Shown: piece by piece, positions 17,894 to 26,582 of the stretch
Layout: each line of letters begins with the position of its first letter
Position numbering within the stretch: position 1 is the stretch's first letter
Source of the DNA: Gammaproteobacteria bacterium
GTDB lineage: Bacteria; Pseudomonadota; Gammaproteobacteria; Pseudomonadales; Azotimanducaceae
Assembly (NCBI GenBank): GCA_026708185.1
Contig: JAPOVK010000019.1
Span: 62,001-126,000 of the forward strand
Direction: 5' to 3'
Length of the DNA stretch: 64,000 nucleotides
Notes under the pieces: generated by a model
The model's database searches: none
Told to the model about the DNA's origin: nothing
Seen by the model: the letters and a program-made list of their open reading frames with translations, nothing else
Translations under genes and position numbers: made by a program

Positions 17894-17912
17894 TCCTCCA
17901 AGGGCCTTAGGC

Positions 17913-19946
17913 GTGGCGGAATCCGCGATCAATACACGACGAGGTCGGCGACGCCAGGCGTTGCGCGACCTCGATGCGCGCGCCAGCGGCCTCGACACGA
18001 GCACACGGATCAGTAACGCCGAGGCGTTCGCTATCATCCTGCGCGCCGCCGGCTACATCCGCTTCTTCTTCTGGCGCTACCTCATCAAGTTCGCCATGAA
18101 ACTCGGTGCCTACGCGATCGCCCTAGGACTGTTGCCGTGGCCCGCGAAGATGCTGACCGATCACGTCATCCTCGGCAGGCCCATCGAGGACGCGCAGGGC
18201 TACCCGCCCTATTGGGAACCCGTGATCGACCTGGTGCAAGGCTGGTCGCCGTTCGAGATCCTGGTTTTCCTGGCCATCTTGGGCGTATCCCTGGTCGTGC
18301 TGATCGGGCGGTACATCACGGGCTACGACGACGGTGTTGAAGCAGGGCTCGCCGAAGGCCACGACTACGCCACTCGCGTGGAGAACCAGATCCACGGTGG
18401 CGGCGCGGTGTTCGGGGGCATTTGGGGTTACGTCGAATTCAAGGTGAACTCTCGTCTCACGCAGGCCCTGAACCACATGTTGCGGGCCCAGCTTTTCAGC
18501 CGCATCGGCGCGTTGTCGATGACGCAGCTCGAAGAGCAGCGCATCGGCGACTCGATATACCGCGTTATGTACGACGCACCGCAGGTCCAAGAAATCTTCT
18601 ACGAGACCACGCACACGCCGATCATGTCGACGTTGCTCTACATCCAGGCCGGCATCACCTTGCTCGCCACCTATCCGACCATGCCCCAGGTCTTCTGGCT
18701 GTCGATGAGCCTGTTTTTCGGCGTGGTGATCGGCACAAGCCTGTTCTCCTCCATGGTCCGGCGCCGCGGCCAAGCGGCCCGCGCTGCGGGCTCGCTCACC
18801 ACCGGGACCATCGAGGAGGGCATGGACAACGTGCTCGCAGTGCAGGGCCTCGGCGCCAACGCCACGGAACGGGACCGCTTCGATGGCGACAGCAAGGAGT
18901 CGTTCCGCCGCTTCCGGGGTGTGGCCCTGATGTGGATGCTGATTCCCAGGGTTTGGGAGTTCATCACGGAAGTGCTGCAAATGGTGTTCCTCGTCTACCT
19001 GATCAACCTCATCATCGACGGCGTAATGACACCGGGCGATTTCGCCGCGATGTTCGTCTTCTGGGGCTACCTGATCGGGCCGGCCCGTTCCCTCGGCATC
19101 CTCTGGATCCGCTTCCAAGACAACGTCGCGGGCATGCGCCGCGTGTTCGCGATGATGGACCTTCCGGCCGAGGGCGACCTCGGTCGAACTCGCCTGCCGC
19201 CTGTGCGCGAGGGTGTCTCGATGCGCGGTGCCGGCCTCGTCTACCCGGACGGCCGGCGAGCCGTGACCGACGTCGACCTCGATGCCCGCGTTGGCGAGAT
19301 CGTCGCCTTCTGCGGTCCGACCGGCGCCGGCAAGACCAGCCTCGCCTACCTGATTCCCCGCTACCACGCCGCCACGGAAGGCGTCATCAGGATCGACGGG
19401 CATCCCGTCAACGACCTGACCCTCGAGAGTCTCCGCGAGCAGGTGACCTACGTTTTCCAGGAGACGCAATTGTTCTCCGACTCGATCCTCGACAACATCC
19501 GCTACGGCAAGCCGGGGGCGAGCATGGCGCAGGTTGAGGAGGTCGCAAGGACCGCGGGCATCCACGACTTCATCGCCTCGCTCCCGGACGGCTACGACAC
19601 CAAGCTCGGCGGCGCTGCGGCGAGCAAGCTGTCCGTCGGGCAGAAGCAGCGCATCTCCATCGCCCGCGGCCTCCTGCGCGATTCGCGCATCCTGATCCTG
19701 GACGAACCGACCTCCGCCCTCGACCCGGAGACGGAGCAGTACCTCGTCCAATCCCTGCACGAGGCGGCCAAGGACCGTCTGGTCATCATCATCGCCCACC
19801 GGCTCTCCACCATCGCCCACGCCGACAGAATCGTCTTCCTCGAGGACGGCCGGGTCATGGAACAGGGCAGCCACGACGAACTCATGACGAACCCGGACGG
19901 CCACTACCGCCGTTTCGTGGAACTGCAGACCACCGCCGCCGCCTGA
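17913..19946 (+). CDS. ABC exporter half-transporter (pair 1, subunit B)
   Basis: This 677-residue TMD-NBD protein has Walker A GPTGAGKT, a Q-loop in FQETQLF, signature LSVGQ, Walker B LILDEPTSALD with the catalytic Glu present, and H-loop AHRLS. The TMD carries an insertion of about 35 residues within the second helix region (from DDGVEAGLAEGHDY to GIWGYVEF) that is conserved in the paralogue at 22445. It starts with GTG 19 bases after its partner. Both subunits of this pair keep a catalytic Glu, so both ATP sites may hydrolyse, unlike many heterodimeric exporters. Substrate unknown. Confidence 0.88.
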   Translation: MAESAINTRRGRRRQALRDLDARASGLDTSTRISNAEAFAIILRAAGYIRFFFWRYLIKFAMKLGAYAIALGLLPWPAKMLTDHVILGRPIEDAQGYPPYWEPVIDLVQGWSPFEILVFLAILGVSLVVLIGRYITGYDDGVEAGLAEGHDYATRVENQIHGGGAVFGGIWGYVEFKVNSRLTQALNHMLRAQLFSRIGALSMTQLEEQRIGDSIYRVMYDAPQVQEIFYETTHTPIMSTLLYIQAGITLLATYPTMPQVFWLSMSLFFGVVIGTSLFSSMVRRRGQAARAAGSLTTGTIEEGMDNVLAVQGLGANATERDRFDGDSKESFRRFRGVALMWMLIPRVWEFITEVLQMVFLVYLINLIIDGVMTPGDFAAMFVFWGYLIGPARSLGILWIRFQDNVAGMRRVFAMMDLPAEGDLGRTRLPPVREGVSMRGAGLVYPDGRRAVTDVDLDARVGEIVAFCGPTGAGKTSLAYLIPRYHAATEGVIRIDGHPVNDLTLESLREQVTYVFQETQLFSDSILDNIRYGKPGASMAQVEEVARTAGIHDFIASLPDGYDTKLGGAAASKLSVGQKQRISIARGLLRDSRILILDEPTSALDPETEQYLVQSLHEAAKDRLVIIIAHRLSTIAHADRIVFLEDGRVMEQGSHDELMTNPDGHYRRFVELQTTAAA

Positions 19947-19976
19947 GGCGTCGGCGGTCGGGCCTTCATTCGCCGC

Positions 19977-22430
19977 ATGCCGGACTTCGACACCGACCTC
20001 GCCGCCAACCGCGCCCGGATCCGCGCCGTGCCGATGTTCTGGGACGGACCGATCCCGCCAGAGCGGGACCGCCGGGTCGAGGACGACGACAAGAGCTTCA
20101 GCGAAGTCCTGCTGCTCTTCCTGCGATCATGGCCGTACATCCGCCCGCAGTTCCTCGGCCGCTGGCTGATCCCGGGCGAAGGCATCGCGCCGCAGGTCGC
20201 GGAGACGGTCAGCGGCGGCGGCTACCAGTTCACCTATGCGCCGTTCCTGGTCGCGGCCATGGCGATTGCCGGCCCGTTGCTCGGCGCCGTGCCAGCGACC
20301 ATGGCGTGGCCCATGAGCCTCCTCTACCCGCCCGTCGCCGCACTGGTGCTTTCGATGTTCGCCCTCGCGTTCACCACCGGTCGCCGGCAGATGGTCGCCA
20401 CCGTCGCCCTCGTGCTGTCCGGGCTCGGCACCAACATCTCCGCAACCTTCTTCATCGACGGCTACGCCGACAGCTTCTACGCGGCCGGCGTCACGATCGC
20501 CGCCATCGTCGGCTGGATGTGCCAATTCCGTATCGACCGAGGGCGAATCCGTGTGCGCATCCGGGTCGGCACGCACTTGGTCTACTTCTACGCGATCAAT
20601 TTCACCCAGCGCTTCATCGCGCTGACGCTCGGCGTAATCCTCGCCGACCTCCTGAACCAGAACATCCTTCAGAACGAGCCGATCGCGCCGGGACTCGCCG
20701 ATCTCTTCGGCATCCCCGAGTGGGCGCAGGGGGCGATCGCCGAGCTTTCCGACGACCAACGTCGCGAACTCGTCTGGCTCTACGTGAAGCTCGCCCTCGG
20801 CGCCCACCTCGCGCAACTGCCGCTCAGGATCATCAATCCCTACTACCACATGTGGATCATGCAGCGGATCAACCAAGACCTTCGCCTGGCGCTGCTGGAA
20901 CGCTGGCACCAACTGTCGCTGAGCTACCACAGCGACCACCGCACGGGCGACTCCATCTTCCGCATCTACCAGGACAGCGCCCAGGTCACGGCGGTGATCG
21001 GCCGGCTGATCACGCTGACGCTGGCGACGATGAGCTACTTCTCGTGCGTGACGCTGGTGACGTTGCTGAACCCCTGGCTCGGGCTGGTCACCGCCCTCTT
21101 GATTCCGCCAGCGCTCTTCTGGGCGCGCTGGTCGATGCCCAGGATGCGCACCCGCTCGCTGGTCTATCGCGCTGCCGCATCGGATGTGACATCGCGAATC
21201 CAGGAGGCGTTCGGCGCGATCCGGCTGATCAAGGCGTTCGGGACGGCCGACCGGGCGCAACGCGACTTCGAAGAAGACTCGGTGATCGCCTTCAACGCGT
21301 CGTACCGCATGCGCATGCTGACGGCGATCATCACCATCATCATGTTCACCGTCGGCGCCTCGTTCATGATCGGCGGCGAGTTCCTGATGGCGATGTGGGC
21401 GTTCCGGGGCGACTCGGCGTTCGCGCTCGAGTTGATCGGCCTCGTCGGCGTCAGCTTCGTCGCCTGGAACCTCGCGAGCTTCAACTGGACCAAGGCGCAG
21501 TACGCGGAGGCGACCACCGACATCCGCGGCATCCTGCGCAACTGGTTGACGGCGCAGGACATGGCCATGGGCCTGCGCCGCGTCTTCGACATTCTCGACA
21601 TCGAGCCTGACGTCCAAGACAAGGCGGACGCCGTGCCGATGACCGCCTTCGACGACGAGATCCGCTACCACGATGTGCGCTTCGCCTACGAGCCTGGCCG
21701 GCCGGTCCTCGACGGGGTCAGCTTCGCAGCCAGGCCCGGCACGATCACCGCGATCATCGGCCCCACCGGCTCCGGCAAGAGCACGCTGATGACGCTCCTG
21801 CTCCGGCTCTACGACCCGGACGGCGGCGCGATCACCGTCGACGGCAGGGATCTGCGCGACTACCAGGTCGACACGGTCCGCCACAACATCGCCATCGCCC
21901 TGCAGGAGAACGTGCTATTCGCGATGTCCGTGCGCGACAACATCCGCTACGCCATGGCGAGCGGCGCCGACGCGGACGACGCGCAGATTCTCGAGGCCAT
22001 CCGGATCGCCGGCATGGACGACTACGTCGATGGACTACCCGACGGTCTCGACACCGTGCTGTCGGACCGCGGCGGCAAGCTCTCCACCGGGCAGCGGCAA
22101 CGGCTCTCCATCGCCCGCGCGGTGGTTCGCGACACGCCGATCCTGGTGCTCGACGAACCCACGGCGGCGCTGGATGCGGCCACGGAGCACCGGGTGATGA
22201 CCAATCTCGCCGAATGGGCCGGGACGCGTGGTGACGGCGCGGGCGGACGCGCCATCTTCCTGATCACGCACCGGATCTCGACCATTCAGCGCGCCGACAA
22301 CATCCTCTATCTCGACGGCGGCCGGATCGTCGAGAGCGGCAGCCACGAGACCCTGATGCGCCTTGCCGACGGCCGCTACCGCGCCTTCGTCGAGGCGGAG
22401 TCCAATCTCACCGCCGCCGGTGCGGCTTAA
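19977..22430 (+). CDS. ABC exporter half-transporter with extra N-terminal membrane module (pair 2, subunit A)
   Basis: This 817-residue paralogue of 15440-17893 has the same architecture: N-terminal ANRARIRAVPMF block, elbow RSWPYIRPQ, about four additional membrane helices, the canonical exporter TMD, then the NBD. Walker A is GPTGSGKS, signature LSTGQ, Walker B LVLDEPTAALD with Glu, H-loop ITHRIS. Conservation runs over the full length, including the inserted module, which argues that the module is functional. It begins 30 bases after pair 1 and is followed after 14 bases by its partner. Confidence 0.9.
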   Translation: MPDFDTDLAANRARIRAVPMFWDGPIPPERDRRVEDDDKSFSEVLLLFLRSWPYIRPQFLGRWLIPGEGIAPQVAETVSGGGYQFTYAPFLVAAMAIAGPLLGAVPATMAWPMSLLYPPVAALVLSMFALAFTTGRRQMVATVALVLSGLGTNISATFFIDGYADSFYAAGVTIAAIVGWMCQFRIDRGRIRVRIRVGTHLVYFYAINFTQRFIALTLGVILADLLNQNILQNEPIAPGLADLFGIPEWAQGAIAELSDDQRRELVWLYVKLALGAHLAQLPLRIINPYYHMWIMQRINQDLRLALLERWHQLSLSYHSDHRTGDSIFRIYQDSAQVTAVIGRLITLTLATMSYFSCVTLVTLLNPWLGLVTALLIPPALFWARWSMPRMRTRSLVYRAAASDVTSRIQEAFGAIRLIKAFGTADRAQRDFEEDSVIAFNASYRMRMLTAIITIIMFTVGASFMIGGEFLMAMWAFRGDSAFALELIGLVGVSFVAWNLASFNWTKAQYAEATTDIRGILRNWLTAQDMAMGLRRVFDILDIEPDVQDKADAVPMTAFDDEIRYHDVRFAYEPGRPVLDGVSFAARPGTITAIIGPTGSGKSTLMTLLLRLYDPDGGAITVDGRDLRDYQVDTVRHNIAIALQENVLFAMSVRDNIRYAMASGADADDAQILEAIRIAGMDDYVDGLPDGLDTVLSDRGGKLSTGQRQRLSIARAVVRDTPILVLDEPTAALDAATEHRVMTNLAEWAGTRGDGAGGRAIFLITHRISTIQRADNILYLDGGRIVESGSHETLMRLADGRYRAFVEAESNLTAAGAA

Positions 22431-22444
22431 GCGCCGAGGACGCA

Positions 22445-24484
22445 ATGGCCGAGTCGACCCTGCCACCGCCTGCCAAGACCTCGCTGCGCGACCGCGAGCG
22501 CGAACTCGACGCCCGCGCGAGCGCGCTCGATGCACACACGGACATCGGCCTCGCCGAGACGCTCGCCGTCATCCGCCGCGTGCTGGTCACGTTCTGGCCG
22601 CTGGCACCGGTGCGCCTGGCGGTCAAGGCGCTACTGCAGATGGGGGCGCTTGGCTCCGTCGCGCTGCTCCTGCCGTGGCAGGCGAAGGCGGTGATCGACC
22701 ACGTGGTCCTCGCCAAGCCGATCGTCACAACCGGCTACCCGCCCTATCTGCACCCCCTGTTGCTGGCCCTCGAAGGCATGCACCCGCTCGAGATCCTCGT
22801 GTGGCTGAGCGCGATCGCCGTCGGCATGATCCTGATCCTCGGCTACTACGCATCGGGCGGCGCCCGGGACGACGGCGTCGAGGCCGGCATGGAGCAAGGC
22901 CACGACATCGCCACAGCCACCGAGAACGACATGAACCAGGGCTTCAGCCACAACGGCGGCCTCTGGGGCTTCATCGAGTTCACCTTGCAGTTGCGGCTCT
23001 CCCAGGCGGTCAACCACGTGCTGCGCTCGCAACTCTTCAGCCGCCTAGCGGCGCTCTCGATGACGCGCCTCGAAGACCAGCGCATCGGCGACTCGGTGTA
23101 CCGGGTCATGTACGACACCCCGGCCGTCACCACGATCTTCTACGAGGTCGTGCTCACCCCGACGGGCTCGCTCACCATCTATTTTGGTGCCCTCTTCGGC
23201 CTGATCGGCGCCTATCCGCACGTGCCGGAGATTATTTGGATCTCCGCGTCGATCTTCCCGATCTGGCTCGCCATCAGTGCCTGCTTCTCGCGCATCACGC
23301 GACGACGGGGCCAGGCGGCCCGGGCGGCCGGATCCATCACCACGAGCACGGTCGAGGAAGGGATGGACAACATCCTCGCCGTGCAGAGCCTCGGCGGCAA
23401 CAAGAAGGAGAAGAATCGCTTCGGCGGCGACTCCACCGAGTCGTTCAAGCGCCATCGCGGCTATCGCCTGGTCGGCATCATCGTCGGCCAGTTCGGCGAC
23501 TTCACGAACGCGCTGCTGCAGACGGCCGTTTTCGTCGTCATCAGCTACAACGTCATCGACGGGGCGCTCACACCAGGCGACTACGGGGCCGCCTTCGTGT
23601 TCTGGGGCATGATGCGCGGGCCCGCCTTCTCGCTCGGGGGCTTGTGGATCCGTCTACAGGGCAACGTCGCGGGCATGCGTCGGGTCTTCGCATTGATGGA
23701 CATGCCGCCCGAGGACGACCCGGGGCGCGCCCGGTTGCCGCCGATCCGCGAAGGCATGGTCATGCGCGGTGCGGGCCTCGTCTACCCCGACGGTCGCCGC
23801 GCCCTCGACGACGTGACGGTGTCCGCGAACGTCGGCGAGATCGTGGCGTTCGTGGGCCCGACGGGTGCCGGCAAGACCAGCCTCGCCTACCTGATTCCGC
23901 GCTTCCACGCGGCCACCGAGGGGGAGGTACGGATCGACGGCACGAACGTCAACGACGTGACCCTTGAGAGCCTGCGCAGCCAGGTCACGTACGTCTTCCA
24001 GGAGACGCAGCTTCTACGCATATCGATCGCCGACAACATCCGCTACGGCCGGACGGACGCGAGCCTGGCCGACGTCGAGCGGGTGGCCCGGATCGCCGGC
24101 GTCCACGACTTCATCGCCTCGCTCCCGGACGGCTACCACACGAAACTCGGTGGTGCCGCGGCCAGCAAGCTCTCGGTCGGGCAGAAGCAGCGGATCTCGA
24201 TCGCGCGGGGGCTGTTGCGCGACGCCAAGATCCTGATCCTCGACGAGCCGACCTCGGCGCTCGACCCCGAAACCGAGGAATACCTCGTTCAGTCCCTGCA
24301 CGAGGCGGCCAAGGACCGGCTGGTGATCATCATCGCCCACCGGCTGTCCACCATCGCGCACGCGGACAGGATCGTGTTTCTCGAAGACGGCCGGGTGATA
24401 GAGCAAGGCAGTCACCGCGAGTTGATGGCCCGCGAGCAGGGCCGGTACCGGGAGTTCGTCGCTTTGCAGACAACGGCCGCCTAG
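22445..24484 (+). CDS. ABC exporter half-transporter (pair 2, subunit B)
   Basis: This 679-residue paralogue of 17913-19946 has Walker A GPTGAGKT, Q-loop FQETQLL, signature LSVGQ, Walker B LILDEPTSALD and H-loop AHRLS. It carries the same membrane-domain insertion (DDGVEAGMEQGHD to GLWGFIEF). The order A-B-A-B and the pairwise similarity show that a two-gene unit was duplicated in tandem. A perfect 17-bp palindrome lies 33 bases after its stop, before pair 3. Cargo is unknown. Confidence 0.88.
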   Translation: MAESTLPPPAKTSLRDRERELDARASALDAHTDIGLAETLAVIRRVLVTFWPLAPVRLAVKALLQMGALGSVALLLPWQAKAVIDHVVLAKPIVTTGYPPYLHPLLLALEGMHPLEILVWLSAIAVGMILILGYYASGGARDDGVEAGMEQGHDIATATENDMNQGFSHNGGLWGFIEFTLQLRLSQAVNHVLRSQLFSRLAALSMTRLEDQRIGDSVYRVMYDTPAVTTIFYEVVLTPTGSLTIYFGALFGLIGAYPHVPEIIWISASIFPIWLAISACFSRITRRRGQAARAAGSITTSTVEEGMDNILAVQSLGGNKKEKNRFGGDSTESFKRHRGYRLVGIIVGQFGDFTNALLQTAVFVVISYNVIDGALTPGDYGAAFVFWGMMRGPAFSLGGLWIRLQGNVAGMRRVFALMDMPPEDDPGRARLPPIREGMVMRGAGLVYPDGRRALDDVTVSANVGEIVAFVGPTGAGKTSLAYLIPRFHAATEGEVRIDGTNVNDVTLESLRSQVTYVFQETQLLRISIADNIRYGRTDASLADVERVARIAGVHDFIASLPDGYHTKLGGAAASKLSVGQKQRISIARGLLRDAKILILDEPTSALDPETEEYLVQSLHEAAKDRLVIIIAHRLSTIAHADRIVFLEDGRVIEQGSHRELMAREQGRYREFVALQTTAA

Positions 24485-24516
24485 GCGCGGTGCGCGGGTC
24501 TAACGGCCCGTGCCAA

Positions 24517-24533
24517 TGCCCCAAATTGGGGCA
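24517..24533. promoter_or_regulatory. perfect 17-bp palindrome between exporter pairs 2 and 3
   Basis: TGCCCCAAATTGGGGCA, arms of eight bases around a central A, in the 208-base gap after pair 2. No T-run follows, so an operator is at least as likely as a terminator. A TATGAT at 24583-24588 downstream could be a -10 element for pair 3, though no clear -35 precedes it. The remainder of the gap holds nothing else I recognise. Confidence 0.45.
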
Positions 24534-24692
24534 CATTCTGTTACGAACTGAAACAAAATCCCCCGTGGACGGCGAATCGGTGTATGATTCGCGACTGTCT
24601 CGACGACCCTTTCCCACCTTGCCTCGGAAGCCCTGTCATCACCGCTCAGCACATTGGTCGATCAATGCTAGCCGCCTGACTGCGAGGCCCAA

Positions 24693-26582
24693 ATGAGGGG
24701 AGGAATGCACTACGGCCGGTCGACCATGGGGGCGGCCTCCCGCGAACGATCCTCGTTCAAGCATCTGGGCCACCTGCGCCGCCTGTTTCCGTACATCCAG
24801 CGCTACGCGTGGGTCCTCGGGCTCGCCATTCTCGGGCTTTTGCTGACCCGACTGGCCTACAACCTGGTGCCGCAGTTGATGCGGATCGCCATCGACAGCC
24901 TGGAAAACCCGGAGATTCTCGCCAACTACAAGCTCCCCGCGCTCGGCATCCTGGGCATCGTGCTGGTGCAGGCGGGAATCCACATCTTCTCCCGGCGGGC
25001 GCTCCGGCGGATTTCCATCGCGGTGACCTACGACCTGCGCAAGCGTCTGTTCAACCACATCCAGTACCAGGGCCCCAGTTTCTTCAACCGGTTCGACACG
25101 GGCGACCTGATGTCGCGCGCGGTCAACGACGTACGCATGGTGCGTATGGCGGTCTCCTTCGGCTGGGTGCAGATCGCCACCGTGGTGTTCTCGATCGCCA
25201 CCAGCCTCTACTTCATGCTGATCATGTCGCCCAAGCTCACGGCCTGGGTGCTGATCCCCCTGCCGTTCGTGGCGTTGACCGGCTTCCTCATGGCACGCGG
25301 CATGTTCCCCTACTACCGCGAGCGCCAGGAGGCGATGGCCTCGGTGACCTCGTTCACCCAGGAGAACCTCAACGGCATCCGCACCATCCAGGCGATGGCC
25401 CAGGAAGACCACGAGATCGGCCGCTTCAAGCGGGCGAGCACGGTCTACGCCCAGAAGTACTACCGGGCGACCCGCTACCAGTGCTTCATGGACGTCGCCA
25501 TGAGCACCATGACCACGGTGTCGCCGTTGATCATCATGGCCTATGGCGGCGCGCTGGTGCTGGCCGGTGAACTGAGCCTCGGCACCTGGGTGGCGTTCTC
25601 GAGCTACCTGATGATGTTGACCTTCTCGGTCACCTCCATCGGCTGGTCGCTGTCGATGTTCGTCGCCGCGGCGGCCGGTACGGAGCGCATCTTCGAGATC
25701 CTGGACGCGAAGCCCGAGGTCGTCGACGACCCGCACTTCCAGCCGCCCGCTACGATTTCCGGACAACTGGAGTTCAAAGGCTTCACCTACCGTCATCCCG
25801 GGGCACCGCGCCCGACGATCCGCGGCATCGACATCCACGCCGACGCCGGCGAGACAATCGCCCTGCTCGGCCGCGTCGGATCAGGCAAGTCGACGATCCT
25901 GAAGGCCGCCGTCCGCCTGCTCAATACGCCGCCCGGCACGGTGTTCCTCGACGGCCACGACATCTGCGACTTCCCGATTCGGCAGTTGCGCCGCTTGGTG
26001 ACCATCGTGCCGCAGGATCCGTTCCTGTTCTCGGCGACGTTGCGCGAGAACCTGACCTACGACGAGCCGACGCGCGAGGACGAGGCGATCTGGGATGCCG
26101 TGGAAGCCGCAGGCCTCGGGCGCACGGTGCGCGAGGATCTCGGCGACGCCCTGGACACCATCGTCGGCGAGCGCGGCATCACGCTCTCGGGCGGTCAGAA
26201 GCAACGCGCGACGCTGGCCCGCGGGTTGATCCGCGACGCCAAGGTTCTGCTGCTCGACGACTGCTTCTCCAGCGTCGACACGGAGACCGAGGAGCAGATC
26301 CTCTCCGGTCTGCAACGCCTGCGCGGCGACAAGACCACGATCCTCATCTCCCACCGGGTCTCGACGGCGCGCCACGCGAATCGCATCTACGTGATCGACA
26401 ACGGCCGCGTACTCGAGACCGGCACGCACCAGGAACTGCTCGCCAAGGACGGCTACTACGCCGAGCTCGAGGCGGTGCAGAGCAACCAGGAACTCGACCG
26501 TTCGCGCAAGAGCGCGCTCCTGCACGATCTCGAAGTCGACGACGAGCCGCCGCTCGCGGTCGCGGTACCGGGGGACGCATGA
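24693..26582 (+). CDS. ABC exporter half-transporter, degenerate-site subunit (pair 3, BmrC/YheI-like)
   Basis: This 629-residue exporter of ordinary size begins directly with the six-helix TMD. Walker A is GRVGSGKS, signature the consensus LSGGQ, and Walker B is LLLDDCFSS with Asp523 in place of the catalytic Glu. That substitution marks the non-hydrolysing site of heterodimeric exporters such as BmrCD and TM287/288. The start at ATG 24693 has GAGG six bases upstream; the strong GGGGAGG lies inside the gene. Its stop overlaps the next start (ATGA), so it is co-translated with its partner. It is probably a multidrug or lipid exporter by family. Confidence 0.9.
   Translation: MRGGMHYGRSTMGAASRERSSFKHLGHLRRLFPYIQRYAWVLGLAILGLLLTRLAYNLVPQLMRIAIDSLENPEILANYKLPALGILGIVLVQAGIHIFSRRALRRISIAVTYDLRKRLFNHIQYQGPSFFNRFDTGDLMSRAVNDVRMVRMAVSFGWVQIATVVFSIATSLYFMLIMSPKLTAWVLIPLPFVALTGFLMARGMFPYYRERQEAMASVTSFTQENLNGIRTIQAMAQEDHEIGRFKRASTVYAQKYYRATRYQCFMDVAMSTMTTVSPLIIMAYGGALVLAGELSLGTWVAFSSYLMMLTFSVTSIGWSLSMFVAAAAGTERIFEILDAKPEVVDDPHFQPPATISGQLEFKGFTYRHPGAPRPTIRGIDIHADAGETIALLGRVGSGKSTILKAAVRLLNTPPGTVFLDGHDICDFPIRQLRRLVTIVPQDPFLFSATLRENLTYDEPTREDEAIWDAVEAAGLGRTVREDLGDALDTIVGERGITLSGGQKQRATLARGLIRDAKVLLLDDCFSSVDTETEEQILSGLQRLRGDKTTILISHRVSTARHANRIYVIDNGRVLETGTHQELLAKDGYYAELEAVQSNQELDRSRKSALLHDLEVDDEPPLAVAVPGDA

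Noticed and set aside
18123-19904. 593-codon frame antisense to an exporter gene
   Set aside because: Antisense of a clear TMD-NBD gene, rich in Glu/Asp/Arg/His without motifs.
24490-24696. Small 68-codon gene between exporter pairs 2 and 3
   Set aside because: No ribosome site, overlaps the palindrome and putative -10, and ends over the next start; composition not protein-like.
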